From NCBI GenBank assembly GCA_000719025.1, contig JODP01000003.1, positions 62,001 through 126,000 of the forward strand: a stretch of 64,000 nt of DNA, written 5' to 3'. The position numbers and the translations under genes were made by a program. The notes under the pieces are model-generated. The model had not been told where the DNA came from and did not search any database. It was given only the letters and a program-made list of their open reading frames with translations. The stretch comes from Kineosporia aurantiaca JCM 3230. GTDB lineage: Bacteria; Actinomycetota; Actinomycetes; Actinomycetales; Kineosporiaceae. Of the stretch, positions 57,439 through 64,000 are shown one piece after another; the first letter of the stretch is position 1; each line of letters begins with the position of its first letter.

Positions 57439-57728
57439 GCGCGGCCCAGGCTGAGCGCCTGGCCCCCGCCAGAGTCACGGTCGTCTCCCGGTCGCGGGGC
57501 GCGGCCCTGGCTCGCCGGGTGGGGATCGGCTACCTGGTCGCCCTGGTCGCGGCGCCTCCGGTCACGGCCGGAGTGCTGTTTCTGGGTGGGCACTTTGACG
57601 CCGAGCCGGTTGCCCCGGTTTCGCGGGTGGTCGAGTCGCAGTGCTTGAACGGCCGGATTCAGCAGGGGATCGACACCGGCCGCCCGGACGGCCTTCTGCT
57701 GGCTTACGACACGGGGGTGTCCTGCTGA
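57435..57728 (+). CDS. Small AICE protein with one membrane segment
   Basis: The 97-residue protein starts at a GTG overlapping the DUF6284 stop. It has a basic N-terminus and one hydrophobic segment near residues 30-52, then a polar C-terminus with two cysteines. No family is recognised; overlap on both sides makes it a genuine operon member. Confidence 0.7.
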   Translation: MSAAQAERLAPARVTVVSRSRGAALARRVGIGYLVALVAAPPVTAGVLFLGGHFDAEPVAPVSRVVESQCLNGRIQQGIDTGRPDGLLLAYDTGVSC

Positions 57729-58120
57729 TGGCGACCCGTAAGCACTTGCTCCCGGAGGAATGGGGCGACCAGGCCGCCGAAGCTGTTCGGGGCCTGAACC
57801 ACGCCACGATCCACCCGGACGGCTACCAGGTCGCCTCCGAGGTGGACGCCGTGATCGGCCATCTGGACGCCACGGTCTACCGGATGCACCAGGCAATCAC
57901 GCAGGCGATGCGCTGGCTTCACGCCGCCACCGACGCCGGGCGCATCGGTCACGACCAGGACCACCCCGCCGGGCCGGGCGTGGATCTGCCGGCCGAGCTG
58001 GAAGCGATGGACACGGCCTTGTTGCGGGCTGCGGCCCGATTGGAAGGCGCTCGGGAGCAATTCGAGGCCGCCCGCCGGGTGAGCGCCCACCTGACCACCC
58101 ACATCGAGAAGGAGCGCTGA
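57728..58120 (+). CDS. Small helical AICE protein
   Basis: ATG 57728 overlaps the upstream stop by one base (TGATG), giving 130 residues. The protein is predicted to be helical (AAEAVRGLNHATIHPDGYQVASEV; long C-terminal AAARLEGAREQFEAARRV). No family is recognised. Its place between DUF6284 and the SpdA-like gene is typical of variable AICE genes. Confidence 0.72.
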   Translation: MATRKHLLPEEWGDQAAEAVRGLNHATIHPDGYQVASEVDAVIGHLDATVYRMHQAITQAMRWLHAATDAGRIGHDQDHPAGPGVDLPAELEAMDTALLRAAARLEGAREQFEAARRVSAHLTTHIEKER

Positions 58121-58122
58121 GC

Positions 58123-59001
58123 GTGGACACGACGAATACCACCACCGAGGCCCGGGCGCCGAAGTCGCGGCGGGCGTGGCCGGTGCTGCTGCTGGCCCTG
58201 CCCGCGTTCGTGGCGATCTGGTCCGGGTGGGTCGAGCTAGGACGGCTGACCGGGTTCGGTCCGGTGTCCCCGCTCCCGGGGATCTGGGACAGCGCCCGGA
58301 TCGACACCGCGATCACCCTCCCGATCGGCGTCGAGACCTATGCCGCCTACGCGCTGCACGTGTGGTTGGCCGAGCAGGTGAGCGACCGGGCGCGACGGTT
58401 CGCCCGGGTCTCGGCTATCGGGTCGCTGATCCTGGGCGCGGCCGGTCAGGTCGCCTATCACCTGATGGCCGCCGCAGGTGTTGAGCGGGCGCCCTGGCAG
58501 ATCACGGCCCTGGTCGCCTGTCTGCCCGTGGCCGTGCTCGGGATGGGAGCCGCCCTAGCTCACCTGGTCGCCGACAGCCCGGCCGATGACACGGCCGAGC
58601 CGGAGACGAACGACTCGGCGCACCGGGCCTACCAGGACCGTATGGACGAGTTGAACGCTGCGGCCCGACACGCCGAAGCCTGGACCGAGCACGGCGTGAT
58701 CGTGAACGCGCTGCGGGACAGCCACCCCGACGACGCTCCCGAGACGGCTACGCCGATTCGGCCGGCACCGGTTGACCAGGCACGCAGCACGAACCGGACG
58801 ACGGGCCGGGCCGCAGGCCGCAGCAACGCCGAGAAGGCCCGGGCACTTCGGGAGAAGCACCCGGACTGGACGGTCGCCCGGATCGCCGAACGGGTCGGGG
58901 TGACCGAGCGAACCGCCCGCCGGTACTTCACCGCCACCCCGGCCGCCCCGATCGAGGCCGCTCCCGCCGGGACGGTCGAGTCCGGCGACCTGGCCGCCTA
59001 A
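58123..59001 (+). CDS. DUF2637 (SpdA-like) membrane protein with C-terminal helix-turn-helix
   Basis: GTG 58123 with AAGGAG eleven to six bases upstream gives 292 residues. The N-terminal half is the DUF2637 domain with four hydrophobic helices (about 20-40, 68-88, 100-125, 130-155). The C-terminal part has a recognisable helix-turn-helix (WTVARIAERVGVTERTARRYF) after a basic linker. In actinomycete elements DUF2637 proteins are annotated as Spd proteins that aid spreading of the element within the mycelium after conjugation; that role is inferred here. Confidence 0.83.
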   Translation: MDTTNTTTEARAPKSRRAWPVLLLALPAFVAIWSGWVELGRLTGFGPVSPLPGIWDSARIDTAITLPIGVETYAAYALHVWLAEQVSDRARRFARVSAIGSLILGAAGQVAYHLMAAAGVERAPWQITALVACLPVAVLGMGAALAHLVADSPADDTAEPETNDSAHRAYQDRMDELNAAARHAEAWTEHGVIVNALRDSHPDDAPETATPIRPAPVDQARSTNRTTGRAAGRSNAEKARALREKHPDWTVARIAERVGVTERTARRYFTATPAAPIEAAPAGTVESGDLAA

Positions 59002-59021
59002 GCCACACCGAATCGCACGAT

Positions 59022-59054
59022 GCGGCCCGCTCTGCCCCGTTCGGGGCGGGCCGC
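59022..59054 (+). terminator. Two-tier stem-loop before the translocase gene
   Basis: GCGGCCC/GGGCCGC form an outer stem and GCCCCG/CGGGGC an inner stem with a TT loop; five bases bulge on the left. It lies between the SpdA-like and FtsK-like genes and may be an attenuator or processing site. Confidence 0.5.
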
Positions 59055-59100
59055 CGCCCCCGGGAACCGTTGCGCAATCCCTGGAAAGGGGAACCACGGA

Positions 59101-61371
59101 ATGAGTACCGCCCCCGAGTACGGCACCCCCAACGAGCAGCACAACGACGACCAGGACCAGACCGACCAGGTGAACGAGGCTCCGGACGCGGAGGTGTTCG
59201 ACCTGGCCGCCGCCCGCATCCGCACGGCCCGACCGGACACCGACCCGGACACCGGAGAGGACAACGACCCGGACAGTGACCCGGACACGGATGCGGACGA
59301 TGGCCCGGACAGCGATCACGAGTCGCTGCTGATCGACCGTGACGCCCTGGGCGCCCCGGTTGACCCGGTGGACGACATCCCGGCTCGGTTGCTCGGCAGG
59401 AACGGTCAGCCGGTCCGGGCCATCGTCCCGGAGTGGGCACGCTCCCGCTCGGCGCTCTACCTGTCGGCCCGGTGGGCGTTCCGGTACGGCGGATACGTAG
59501 CCGCCTACCAGGTCACCCGGACACCGAAGTACGCGGCGAAGGCTGCGTTCTATGCGCCGATCGGGGCGGCCCGGTCGCTGGCCCGGCTGATCAAGTGGGC
59601 GATGGCGGAGGAGGGGAACTGGGTCCTGCGTCAGCACGCCGCGAACGCTGGTGACGCCGACACATGGTTGAAGTTGGACCGGGCGCGTCAGCGGCAGTCG
59701 GTGTGGCGTTGGTGGGTCACCGGCCCGACGCTGCTGGCAACCGCGCTGGTCGTGCTGCTGATGGTCCTGGGCGTCATTCCCATGCTCTACCAGGTCGTGA
59801 CGGTGCTGGTCGCGGTGCCGTTGCTGGCTCGGGCCGGACTGCCGGCCGATGCCCGAATCACCGACCGGGTGATGCAGGGCAAGACGTACCGCAAGCTCAC
59901 CGCCGAACTCGTCCGGCGGGGCCTGATGTCTCTCGGTCTGGCCGGGATCAACTCGGCCGTGAGCAAGGATCCGAACGCGATCAGCTTCCCGACCGAGATC
60001 CACCGCGACGGGCCGGGGCACCTGGCGATCGTGGATCTTCCCTACGGGGTTGAGGCGTCCGAGGTCATCGCCCGTCGGGGCCGCTTGGCGTCGGCGCTGC
60101 GGTTGCCGCTGGATCAGGTGTGGCCGGAGCCTGCGAACCGGGCGCACCCCGGGCGCCTGGCCCTGTGGGTGGGGCACGAACCGGCATCGGCGATGGCTCA
60201 GCCGGTGTGGTCACTGATCAAGGACGGCAACACCCGAGGCGGCAAGGTGGACGTGTTCCGGCCGTTCGACTTCGCCACCGACCCCCGGCTACGCCCGTTG
60301 TGCGCGGAACTCATGTCCCGCAACTGGCTGTTCGGCGGGCAACCCGGTTCCGGGAAGACGTTCGCGCTGCGGTTGCTGATCCTGGCTGCTGCCCTGGACC
60401 CCCGGGCCGAGATCAGAGGTTACGAGCTGAAAGGCGTTGGTGACTTCAAGGCCCTTGCTCCGGTAATGACCGAGTACGGCAACGGCTTCGATGACGAGAC
60501 CATCGCCCGGTGCGCGGCGTTCTTCGCCTGGCTGTTCGACGAGTGCGAACGCCGCAGCAAGCGGATCGACTTCTACGCCGCCCAGGGCCGGTGCCCGGAA
60601 AACAAGGTCACTCCCGAGCTTGCGTCGTTGAAGGGGTCGGGCCTTCACCCACTGGTCTGCTTCGTGGACGAGGTTCAGAACCTTTTCCTGCACAAGCAAT
60701 TCGGGAAGGAAGCCGGTGAGTTCGCCGAGAAGGTCATCAAGCTGGGACGGGCACTGGGGATCATCCTGATTCTCGGGACGCAGATTCCGGACAAGGACAG
60801 CTTGCCGACCGGGATCACCCGGAACGTCAACACCCGGTTCTGCCTGTCGGTGGCCGACCAGACCGCGAACGACATGATTCTCGGAACGAGCATGTACAAG
60901 AACGGCTACCGAGCAACGGTCTTCGAGCCCGGGATCGAGGCCGGATGGGGCATCGCGGTCGGCCTGGGCAAGCCCGCCGCCTACCGGTCGTACTACGTGG
61001 ACTCCCCGACCGCTGCGAAGATCGTGGAACGGGCCGTGGTGCTGCGGCAGAAGGCCGGGACGATGCCGACCGCCCCGGCCGAGCGTGAGGTTGCTTCGTT
61101 CGATCTGCTGGCCGACCTGATCACGATCTGGCCCGCCGACCAGGCCAAGGCATGGAACGAAACCCTGATCGCAGCCCTGGGCGAACTACGGCCCGAGGTC
61201 TATGCCGGATGGGAGCCCGAACAGCTCACCGCCGCCCTGAAAACCCACCGGATCGAGGTCGGCCAGATCGGCCGGCGGATCGACGGCAAGACCGTCAACC
61301 GGCGCGGCCCGGTCAAGGCCGACATCCACGCCGCAATCACCAAGCGTAGCGAGACCAAGCCCCGGGACTAG
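59101..61371 (+). CDS. FtsK/SpoIIIE-type DNA translocase (TraB/TraSA-like conjugation protein)
   Basis: The 756-residue protein is the double-strand DNA pump of actinomycete conjugation. It has an Asp-rich, repetitive acidic N-terminus (about 40-75), two transmembrane helices (about 205-245), Walker A GGQPGSGKTFALRLL near 413 and Walker B VCFVDEVQNLFL near 520, then ILGTQIPDKDSLPTGI. The last 60 residues form a winged-helix-like domain (ALKTHRIEVGQIGRR) fitting the clt-binding domain of TraB. The acidic repeat is unusual for the family. ATG 59101 is preceded by GGAAAGGGG. Confidence 0.9.
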   Translation: MSTAPEYGTPNEQHNDDQDQTDQVNEAPDAEVFDLAAARIRTARPDTDPDTGEDNDPDSDPDTDADDGPDSDHESLLIDRDALGAPVDPVDDIPARLLGRNGQPVRAIVPEWARSRSALYLSARWAFRYGGYVAAYQVTRTPKYAAKAAFYAPIGAARSLARLIKWAMAEEGNWVLRQHAANAGDADTWLKLDRARQRQSVWRWWVTGPTLLATALVVLLMVLGVIPMLYQVVTVLVAVPLLARAGLPADARITDRVMQGKTYRKLTAELVRRGLMSLGLAGINSAVSKDPNAISFPTEIHRDGPGHLAIVDLPYGVEASEVIARRGRLASALRLPLDQVWPEPANRAHPGRLALWVGHEPASAMAQPVWSLIKDGNTRGGKVDVFRPFDFATDPRLRPLCAELMSRNWLFGGQPGSGKTFALRLLILAAALDPRAEIRGYELKGVGDFKALAPVMTEYGNGFDDETIARCAAFFAWLFDECERRSKRIDFYAAQGRCPENKVTPELASLKGSGLHPLVCFVDEVQNLFLHKQFGKEAGEFAEKVIKLGRALGIILILGTQIPDKDSLPTGITRNVNTRFCLSVADQTANDMILGTSMYKNGYRATVFEPGIEAGWGIAVGLGKPAAYRSYYVDSPTAAKIVERAVVLRQKAGTMPTAPAEREVASFDLLADLITIWPADQAKAWNETLIAALGELRPEVYAGWEPEQLTAALKTHRIEVGQIGRRIDGKTVNRRGPVKADIHAAITKRSETKPRD

Positions 61372-61384
61372 ACCCGGAACGGCC

Positions 61385-61468
61385 GCTAGCGCTAGCGGGC
61401 ACGCCTGCTAGCGCTAGCACCCCCGCTAGCACCCCATCCCCAGAACGACCTGCGGCCTAGCGGCTAGC
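61385..61468. repeat. GCTAGC cluster after the translocase gene
   Basis: Six GCTAGC words lie within 84 bp (at 61385, 61391, 61407, 61413, 61425 and 61463), the first four arranged as two perfect GCTAGCGCTAGC palindromes 22 bp apart. The rest of 61372-61515 holds no gene. The same core is in the TGGCTAGCCA operators, so it may be a regulator-binding array, or the cis-acting transfer locus next to the translocase gene. Confidence 0.75.
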
Positions 61469-61515
61469 ACCCCTTTGCCTAAAACCCCCTGATCAGCGCT
61501 CTGGAGGCCATTTCC

Positions 61516-61767
61516 ATGACCACCCTGATCCCTGCTAGCTCCCTCATCCTCACCCTCGCCGCCATCACCCTCGGTTACATCATTGCTTGCCTGGTCTGGC
61601 CGTTCAAGAACTGCCGACGCTGCGAAGGCTCCGGCAAACGACCCGCTTTCTTCGGTGGCCGAGCGTTCCGGATCTGCCCCCGCTGCGGCGGCAACGGCCG
61701 CCGTCTCCGCACCGGCCGAGCCGTCTGGAACTTCGCCCACCGCCTCCACGGAGACGCGCACCGGTGA
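61516..61767 (+). CDS. Small membrane protein with two CxxCxGxG zinc motifs
   Basis: The 83-residue protein has one N-terminal transmembrane helix (about 8-28) and two DnaJ-like zinc knuckles, CRRCEGSGKR and CPRCGGNGRR. Similar short proteins accompany AICE transfer genes, but their function is not known. It could bind zinc on the cytoplasmic side of the membrane near the translocase. Confidence 0.75.
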   Translation: MTTLIPASSLILTLAAITLGYIIACLVWPFKNCRRCEGSGKRPAFFGGRAFRICPRCGGNGRRLRTGRAVWNFAHRLHGDAHR

Positions 61768-61802
61768 ATCCCGGAGCCCGAGCCAGGGCTAGGGGTGCCC
61801 CT

Positions 61803-61900
61803 GAGAGCCGTCCCAGCCGTCCCAGTCGTCCCGTCGCAGATCAGAGGGGGTGCGCGATCAGTCCGAGCCGTCCCATGGGACGGGTTGAGCCGTCCCAGCA
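61803..61900 (+). repeat. Left arm of a ~97-bp inverted repeat flanking the DUF3631 gene
   Basis: This arm contains repeated GCCGTCCCA words and the palindrome CCGTCCCATGGGACGG (61868-61883). Its reverse complement, about 85% identical over 97 bp by eye, is at 63139-63236. No gene fills 61768-61957; the arm lies upstream of the DUF3631 ATPase and could be an iteron-type replication origin. Confidence 0.82.
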
Positions 61901-61957
61901 CCCTCGCCCGATCCCACTTGACCACCTCACCATCCGCTCAACTGTTGGAGGCTCCTT

Positions 61958-63328
61958 GTGAACCCCGAAAGCCACGCCACGGCCGAGAGTCCGGGCGCTG
62001 ACCTTCTGAACCGCGTGCGGGCCGCCCTGGGCCGCTACGTGATCCTTCCCAGCGATGCCGCCGCCGACGCGTTCGTGTTGTGGGTCGCTGCCACCCACGG
62101 CCTCAAGTTCTGGACCCACGCAACCCGCCTGGTCATCCGGGCACCCGAAAAGCGCTGCGGGAAGTCGCGTCTGCTCGACATCGCCGAAGCGCTCTCCTGG
62201 AAACCGCTGGTCACGGTGAACGCGTCTCCCTCCGCGATCTACCGGTCCATCGGGGACGTGGACGAGGAAGCGCCCACGATCCTGATCGACGAGGCAGACA
62301 CGATCTTCGGGCCGTACGCCCAGGGCGCGAACGAGGATCTGCGAGGCCTTCTGAATGCCGGATACGGGCGGGGCCGGTCGGCGCTGCGGTACGACGCAGC
62401 GGCGCACCAGGTCGAGGAGATTCCCACGTTCGCCATGGCGGGCATGGCTGGGATCGGGACCATGCCCGACACGATCGAGGACCGGGGCGTGGTCGTCCGG
62501 ATGCGCCGCCGGGCGCCCGGGGAGAAGGTCTCGCCCTACCGGGCCAAGCGGGACGGGCCGCCCCTGCGGCGCCTGGCGGTAGAGCTGAATCGGTGGGTCC
62601 GGTCGCACCCGGAGTTGGAGCATGCCGAGCCTGTAATGCCGGTCGAGGACCGGGCCGCCGACACCTGGGAATCCCTGATCGCTATTGCGGATCTGGCCGG
62701 GGGTGACTGGCCCGACCGAGCTCGGGCCGCGTGCCTGGCGCTGAATGCCGAGAAGGAGGCCAACACCGATCAGCCGATTCAGGTCCGGCTCCTGATCGAT
62801 ATCCGGGCCGCGTTCCAGGCCGATGACGCGCTGGCAACGGCCACCGTGATCATGCGCCTGGCCGACGATGAAGACGGACCCTGGGCCGCCTACGGCAACC
62901 GGGGCGACTGCATCACCCCGATGCAGCTCGGGAAACTGCTGCGCGAGTACGACATCCGGCCCAAGACCATCCGGTTCGCCAACGGAGTCCAGGCCAAGGG
63001 CTACGCCCGAGAGATGTTCACCGACGCCTGGTCGCGGTACTGCTCCGAAACCCCGGCCGATCCCGAACCCACGATCGAGGCCGCCACCCTGTGGCCGCCG
63101 ACCTGGCCGGAACGCGCTCGGGCCGAGCTGCACGGATCGTTGGGACGGCTGGAGCCGTCCCATGGGACGGCTCGGGACAACGGCGCACCCCCCCTGACCA
63201 GCGATGGGACGACTGGGACGGCTGGGACGGCTCACAGCGAAACGCCTACCCCTCTGCCCGTCTGCATCCGATGCCGGCAACTCCTCACCTGGGACGACGG
63301 ATCCCACACGCACCCGAACTGCGCCTGA
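61958..63328 (+). CDS. DUF3631 domain ATPase, probable AICE replication protein
   Basis: The 456-residue protein has a P-loop-like APEKRCGKSRLLDIAEAL near 65, Walker B TILIDEAD near 107 and GIGTMPDTIEDRGVVVRMRRR, the core of the DUF3631 ATPase found in AICE and phage replication proteins. No primase domain is fused. The C-terminal 70 residues are low in complexity because they read through the right arm of the inverted repeat, followed by a possible zinc pair CIRCRQL...HPNC. GTG 61958 follows GGAGGCTCC. It probably helps replicate the excised element. Confidence 0.82.
   Translation: MNPESHATAESPGADLLNRVRAALGRYVILPSDAAADAFVLWVAATHGLKFWTHATRLVIRAPEKRCGKSRLLDIAEALSWKPLVTVNASPSAIYRSIGDVDEEAPTILIDEADTIFGPYAQGANEDLRGLLNAGYGRGRSALRYDAAAHQVEEIPTFAMAGMAGIGTMPDTIEDRGVVVRMRRRAPGEKVSPYRAKRDGPPLRRLAVELNRWVRSHPELEHAEPVMPVEDRAADTWESLIAIADLAGGDWPDRARAACLALNAEKEANTDQPIQVRLLIDIRAAFQADDALATATVIMRLADDEDGPWAAYGNRGDCITPMQLGKLLREYDIRPKTIRFANGVQAKGYAREMFTDAWSRYCSETPADPEPTIEAATLWPPTWPERARAELHGSLGRLEPSHGTARDNGAPPLTSDGTTGTAGTAHSETPTPLPVCIRCRQLLTWDDGSHTHPNCA
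63139..63236 (-). repeat. Right arm of the inverted repeat, inside the DUF3631 gene
   Basis: This arm holds the perfect 22-bp palindrome at 63152-63173 and a run of GGGACGGCT words (63206-63233). It is the reverse complement of the left arm and is translated as part of the DUF3631 protein (...TSDGTTGTAGTAHSE). Confidence 0.82.
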
Positions 63329-63351
63329 TCCCCTGATCGATCGGAGCCCCG

Positions 63352-63567
63352 ATGACGCGTTCTCTGAACAGCTCGGCCACCTGCGATCTGCTGACGCTCG
63401 CTGAGGTGTTGACCGAGCTCGGAGTACCGAAATCCACGTTCTTTCGCTGGAAGGCGACGGGTAAGGCACCGCGAACCATCAAGTACCCCAATGGAAGTCT
63501 CCGTGTCCGGCGCCGTGATTTGAACGCCTGGCTTGAGACCTGCGAGGAACCGGAGGTGGCCGCGTGA
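63352..63567 (+). CDS. xis: Excisionase (MerR-like helix-turn-helix)
   Basis: The 71-residue protein has a MerR/excisionase helix-turn-helix: LLTLAEVLTELGVPKSTFFRWKATGKAP, then a wing RTIKYPNGSLRVRRRDLNAWLE. It overlaps the integrase by 4 bp (GTGA). It should direct integrase towards excision of the element. Confidence 0.88.
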   Translation: MTRSLNSSATCDLLTLAEVLTELGVPKSTFFRWKATGKAPRTIKYPNGSLRVRRRDLNAWLETCEEPEVAA

Positions 63568-64000
63568 ATCTCAGCTACGAGGTACGGGTACAGGGGATCC
63601 GAACGCAGAAGGGCGTTCAACGGGACACGCACACCGCGCGTTGGGTCGTGGGCGGTAAGCGGTTCGGGAAGTCATTCCGTACCAAAGCTCTTGCGGAGAG
63701 TTTTCGGTCCGAACTGCTCATTGCTGAGCGGCGGGGCGTCGCTTTCGATATGGAATCCGGCTTGCCCGAGCCGATGGCACGGAAGCTATCGGCTCAGTCT
63801 TGGCTGACGCTGGCCATGGACTTCGCCGACTCCAAATGGCCTCACTCGGCCGCGAAACACCGCGCAAGCATTGCCGATGCCCTTGCCACCCTTACGCCCG
63901 CGCTGCTGACATCGGAGCGCGGGCGACCCGCCCCGGATGAGTTGCGGGCCGCGCTATATGGCTGGGCCTTCAACAAGGGACGCCGCGATACGGAGGAGAT
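63564..64000 (+). CDS. int: Tyrosine site-specific integrase, N-terminal part (cut by window end)
   Basis: A GTG at 63564 inside the xis stop opens a frame to the window edge (about 145 residues). It has the arm-binding start SYEVRVQGIRTQKGVQRDTHTARWVVGGKRF (beta-strands with R/K) and a core-binding helical region (AQSWLTLAMDFADSKWPHSAAKHRASIADAL) typical of AICE integrases. The catalytic Arg/Tyr region is beyond the window. Coupling to xis and the tRNA-Ser fragment at 53013 fix its role. Confidence 0.87.
   Translation, partial: MNLSYEVRVQGIRTQKGVQRDTHTARWVVGGKRFGKSFRTKALAESFRSELLIAERRGVAFDMESGLPEPMARKLSAQSWLTLAMDFADSKWPHSAAKHRASIADALATLTPALLTSERGRPAPDELRAALYGWAFNKGRRDTEE

Larger units (their letters stand above)
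53013..64000. mobile_element. Actinomycete integrative and conjugative element (AICE), right end outside the window
   Basis: From the tRNA-Ser fragment to the window end lies a complete AICE-type backbone: XRE and GntR regulators, DUF6284, small proteins, SpdA-like DUF2637 protein, FtsK/TraB-like translocase, DUF3631 ATPase, excisionase and tyrosine integrase. The order resembles pSAM2-family elements, in which xis and int lie next to the attachment site. The left 2 kb (53.7-55.8 kb) is clearly AT-richer than the rest and is probably cargo. At least 11 kb is present. Confidence 0.88.

Noticed and set aside
58555..60177. 540-codon minus-strand frame across the SpdA-like and translocase genes
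   Set aside because: It is antisense to two recognised AICE genes and has the low-complexity composition of a shadow frame.
61371..61378. GACCCGGA as a TraB recognition sequence
   Set aside because: Only one copy is present near the translocase gene, while known clt loci have several; chance occurrence is likely in this GC-rich DNA.
61841..63469. 542-codon minus-strand frame opposite the DUF3631 gene
   Set aside because: The DUF3631 ATPase motifs are on the plus strand; the minus frame has no recognisable motif.

Overview
The window is about 70% GC, with G/C-ending codons, short overlapping operons, many GTG starts and several promoters of the form TAnnnT followed 6-7 nt later by the start codon (leaderless-type). 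LCP cell-wall ligases, a HelD/HelR-type helicase, DUF2510/DUF6328/DUF6194/DUF6284 proteins and an actinomycete integrative and conjugative element (AICE) place it in a high-GC actinomycete. Kineosporia-like relatives are possible, but the genus cannot be fixed from this sequence.

Region 1-31 kb is chromosomal housekeeping and regulation. It starts with the N-terminal part of a Ser/Thr kinase, then a PAP2 membrane enzyme convergent with threonine dehydratase. A four-gene ABC exporter/two-component operon follows (2.76-6.73 kb), then an FMN reductase, an acyltransferase, a HelD/HelR-like helicase, a patatin-PlsC phospholipid pair, and a VapBC module. Two paralogous PD-(D/E)XK-like/DUF2510 proteins (14.65 and 18.2 kb) flank a divergent EamA-LysR pair; the second has lost the catalytic Asp and Lys. 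Next come pcaIJF-type beta-ketoadipate genes with an IclR regulator and a palindromic operator, a second two-component/ABC operon (NatAB-like), and pckG behind a strikingly palindromic promoter.

Region 31-53 kb holds tRNA-Ser(GCU), two LCP paralogues, an acyl-CoA ligase, a phosphoglycerate-mutase-like phosphatase, an ACT protein, a GntR regulator with a 40-bp palindrome behind it, zwf, a DUF1275 membrane protein, a GDPD-like phosphodiesterase, and two large GGDEF-EAL proteins. Between the last two lie a DUF5710-HNH fusion, a VOC protein and a group III PLP decarboxylase homologue that lacks the PLP lysine. A 22-bp TCCATGATCACG repeat recurs in two intergenic spacers.

Region 53.0-64.0 kb is most of an AICE. 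Its left end is a 55-nt copy of the 3' half of tRNA-Ser(UGA). Its right end carries excisionase and integrase, the latter cut by the window edge. The backbone has a GntR (KorSA-like) regulator with TGGCTAGCCA operators, DUF6284, a SpdA-like DUF2637 protein, an FtsK/TraB-like DNA translocase, a CxxCxGxG membrane protein and a DUF3631 ATPase flanked by a ~97-bp inverted repeat that may be the replication origin. The left-end cargo is much more AT-rich: a multi-pass membrane protein and a membrane-anchored HNH nuclease containing six exact-length 16-residue tandem repeats. This cargo pair is the best candidate for an undescribed, possibly defensive, system.
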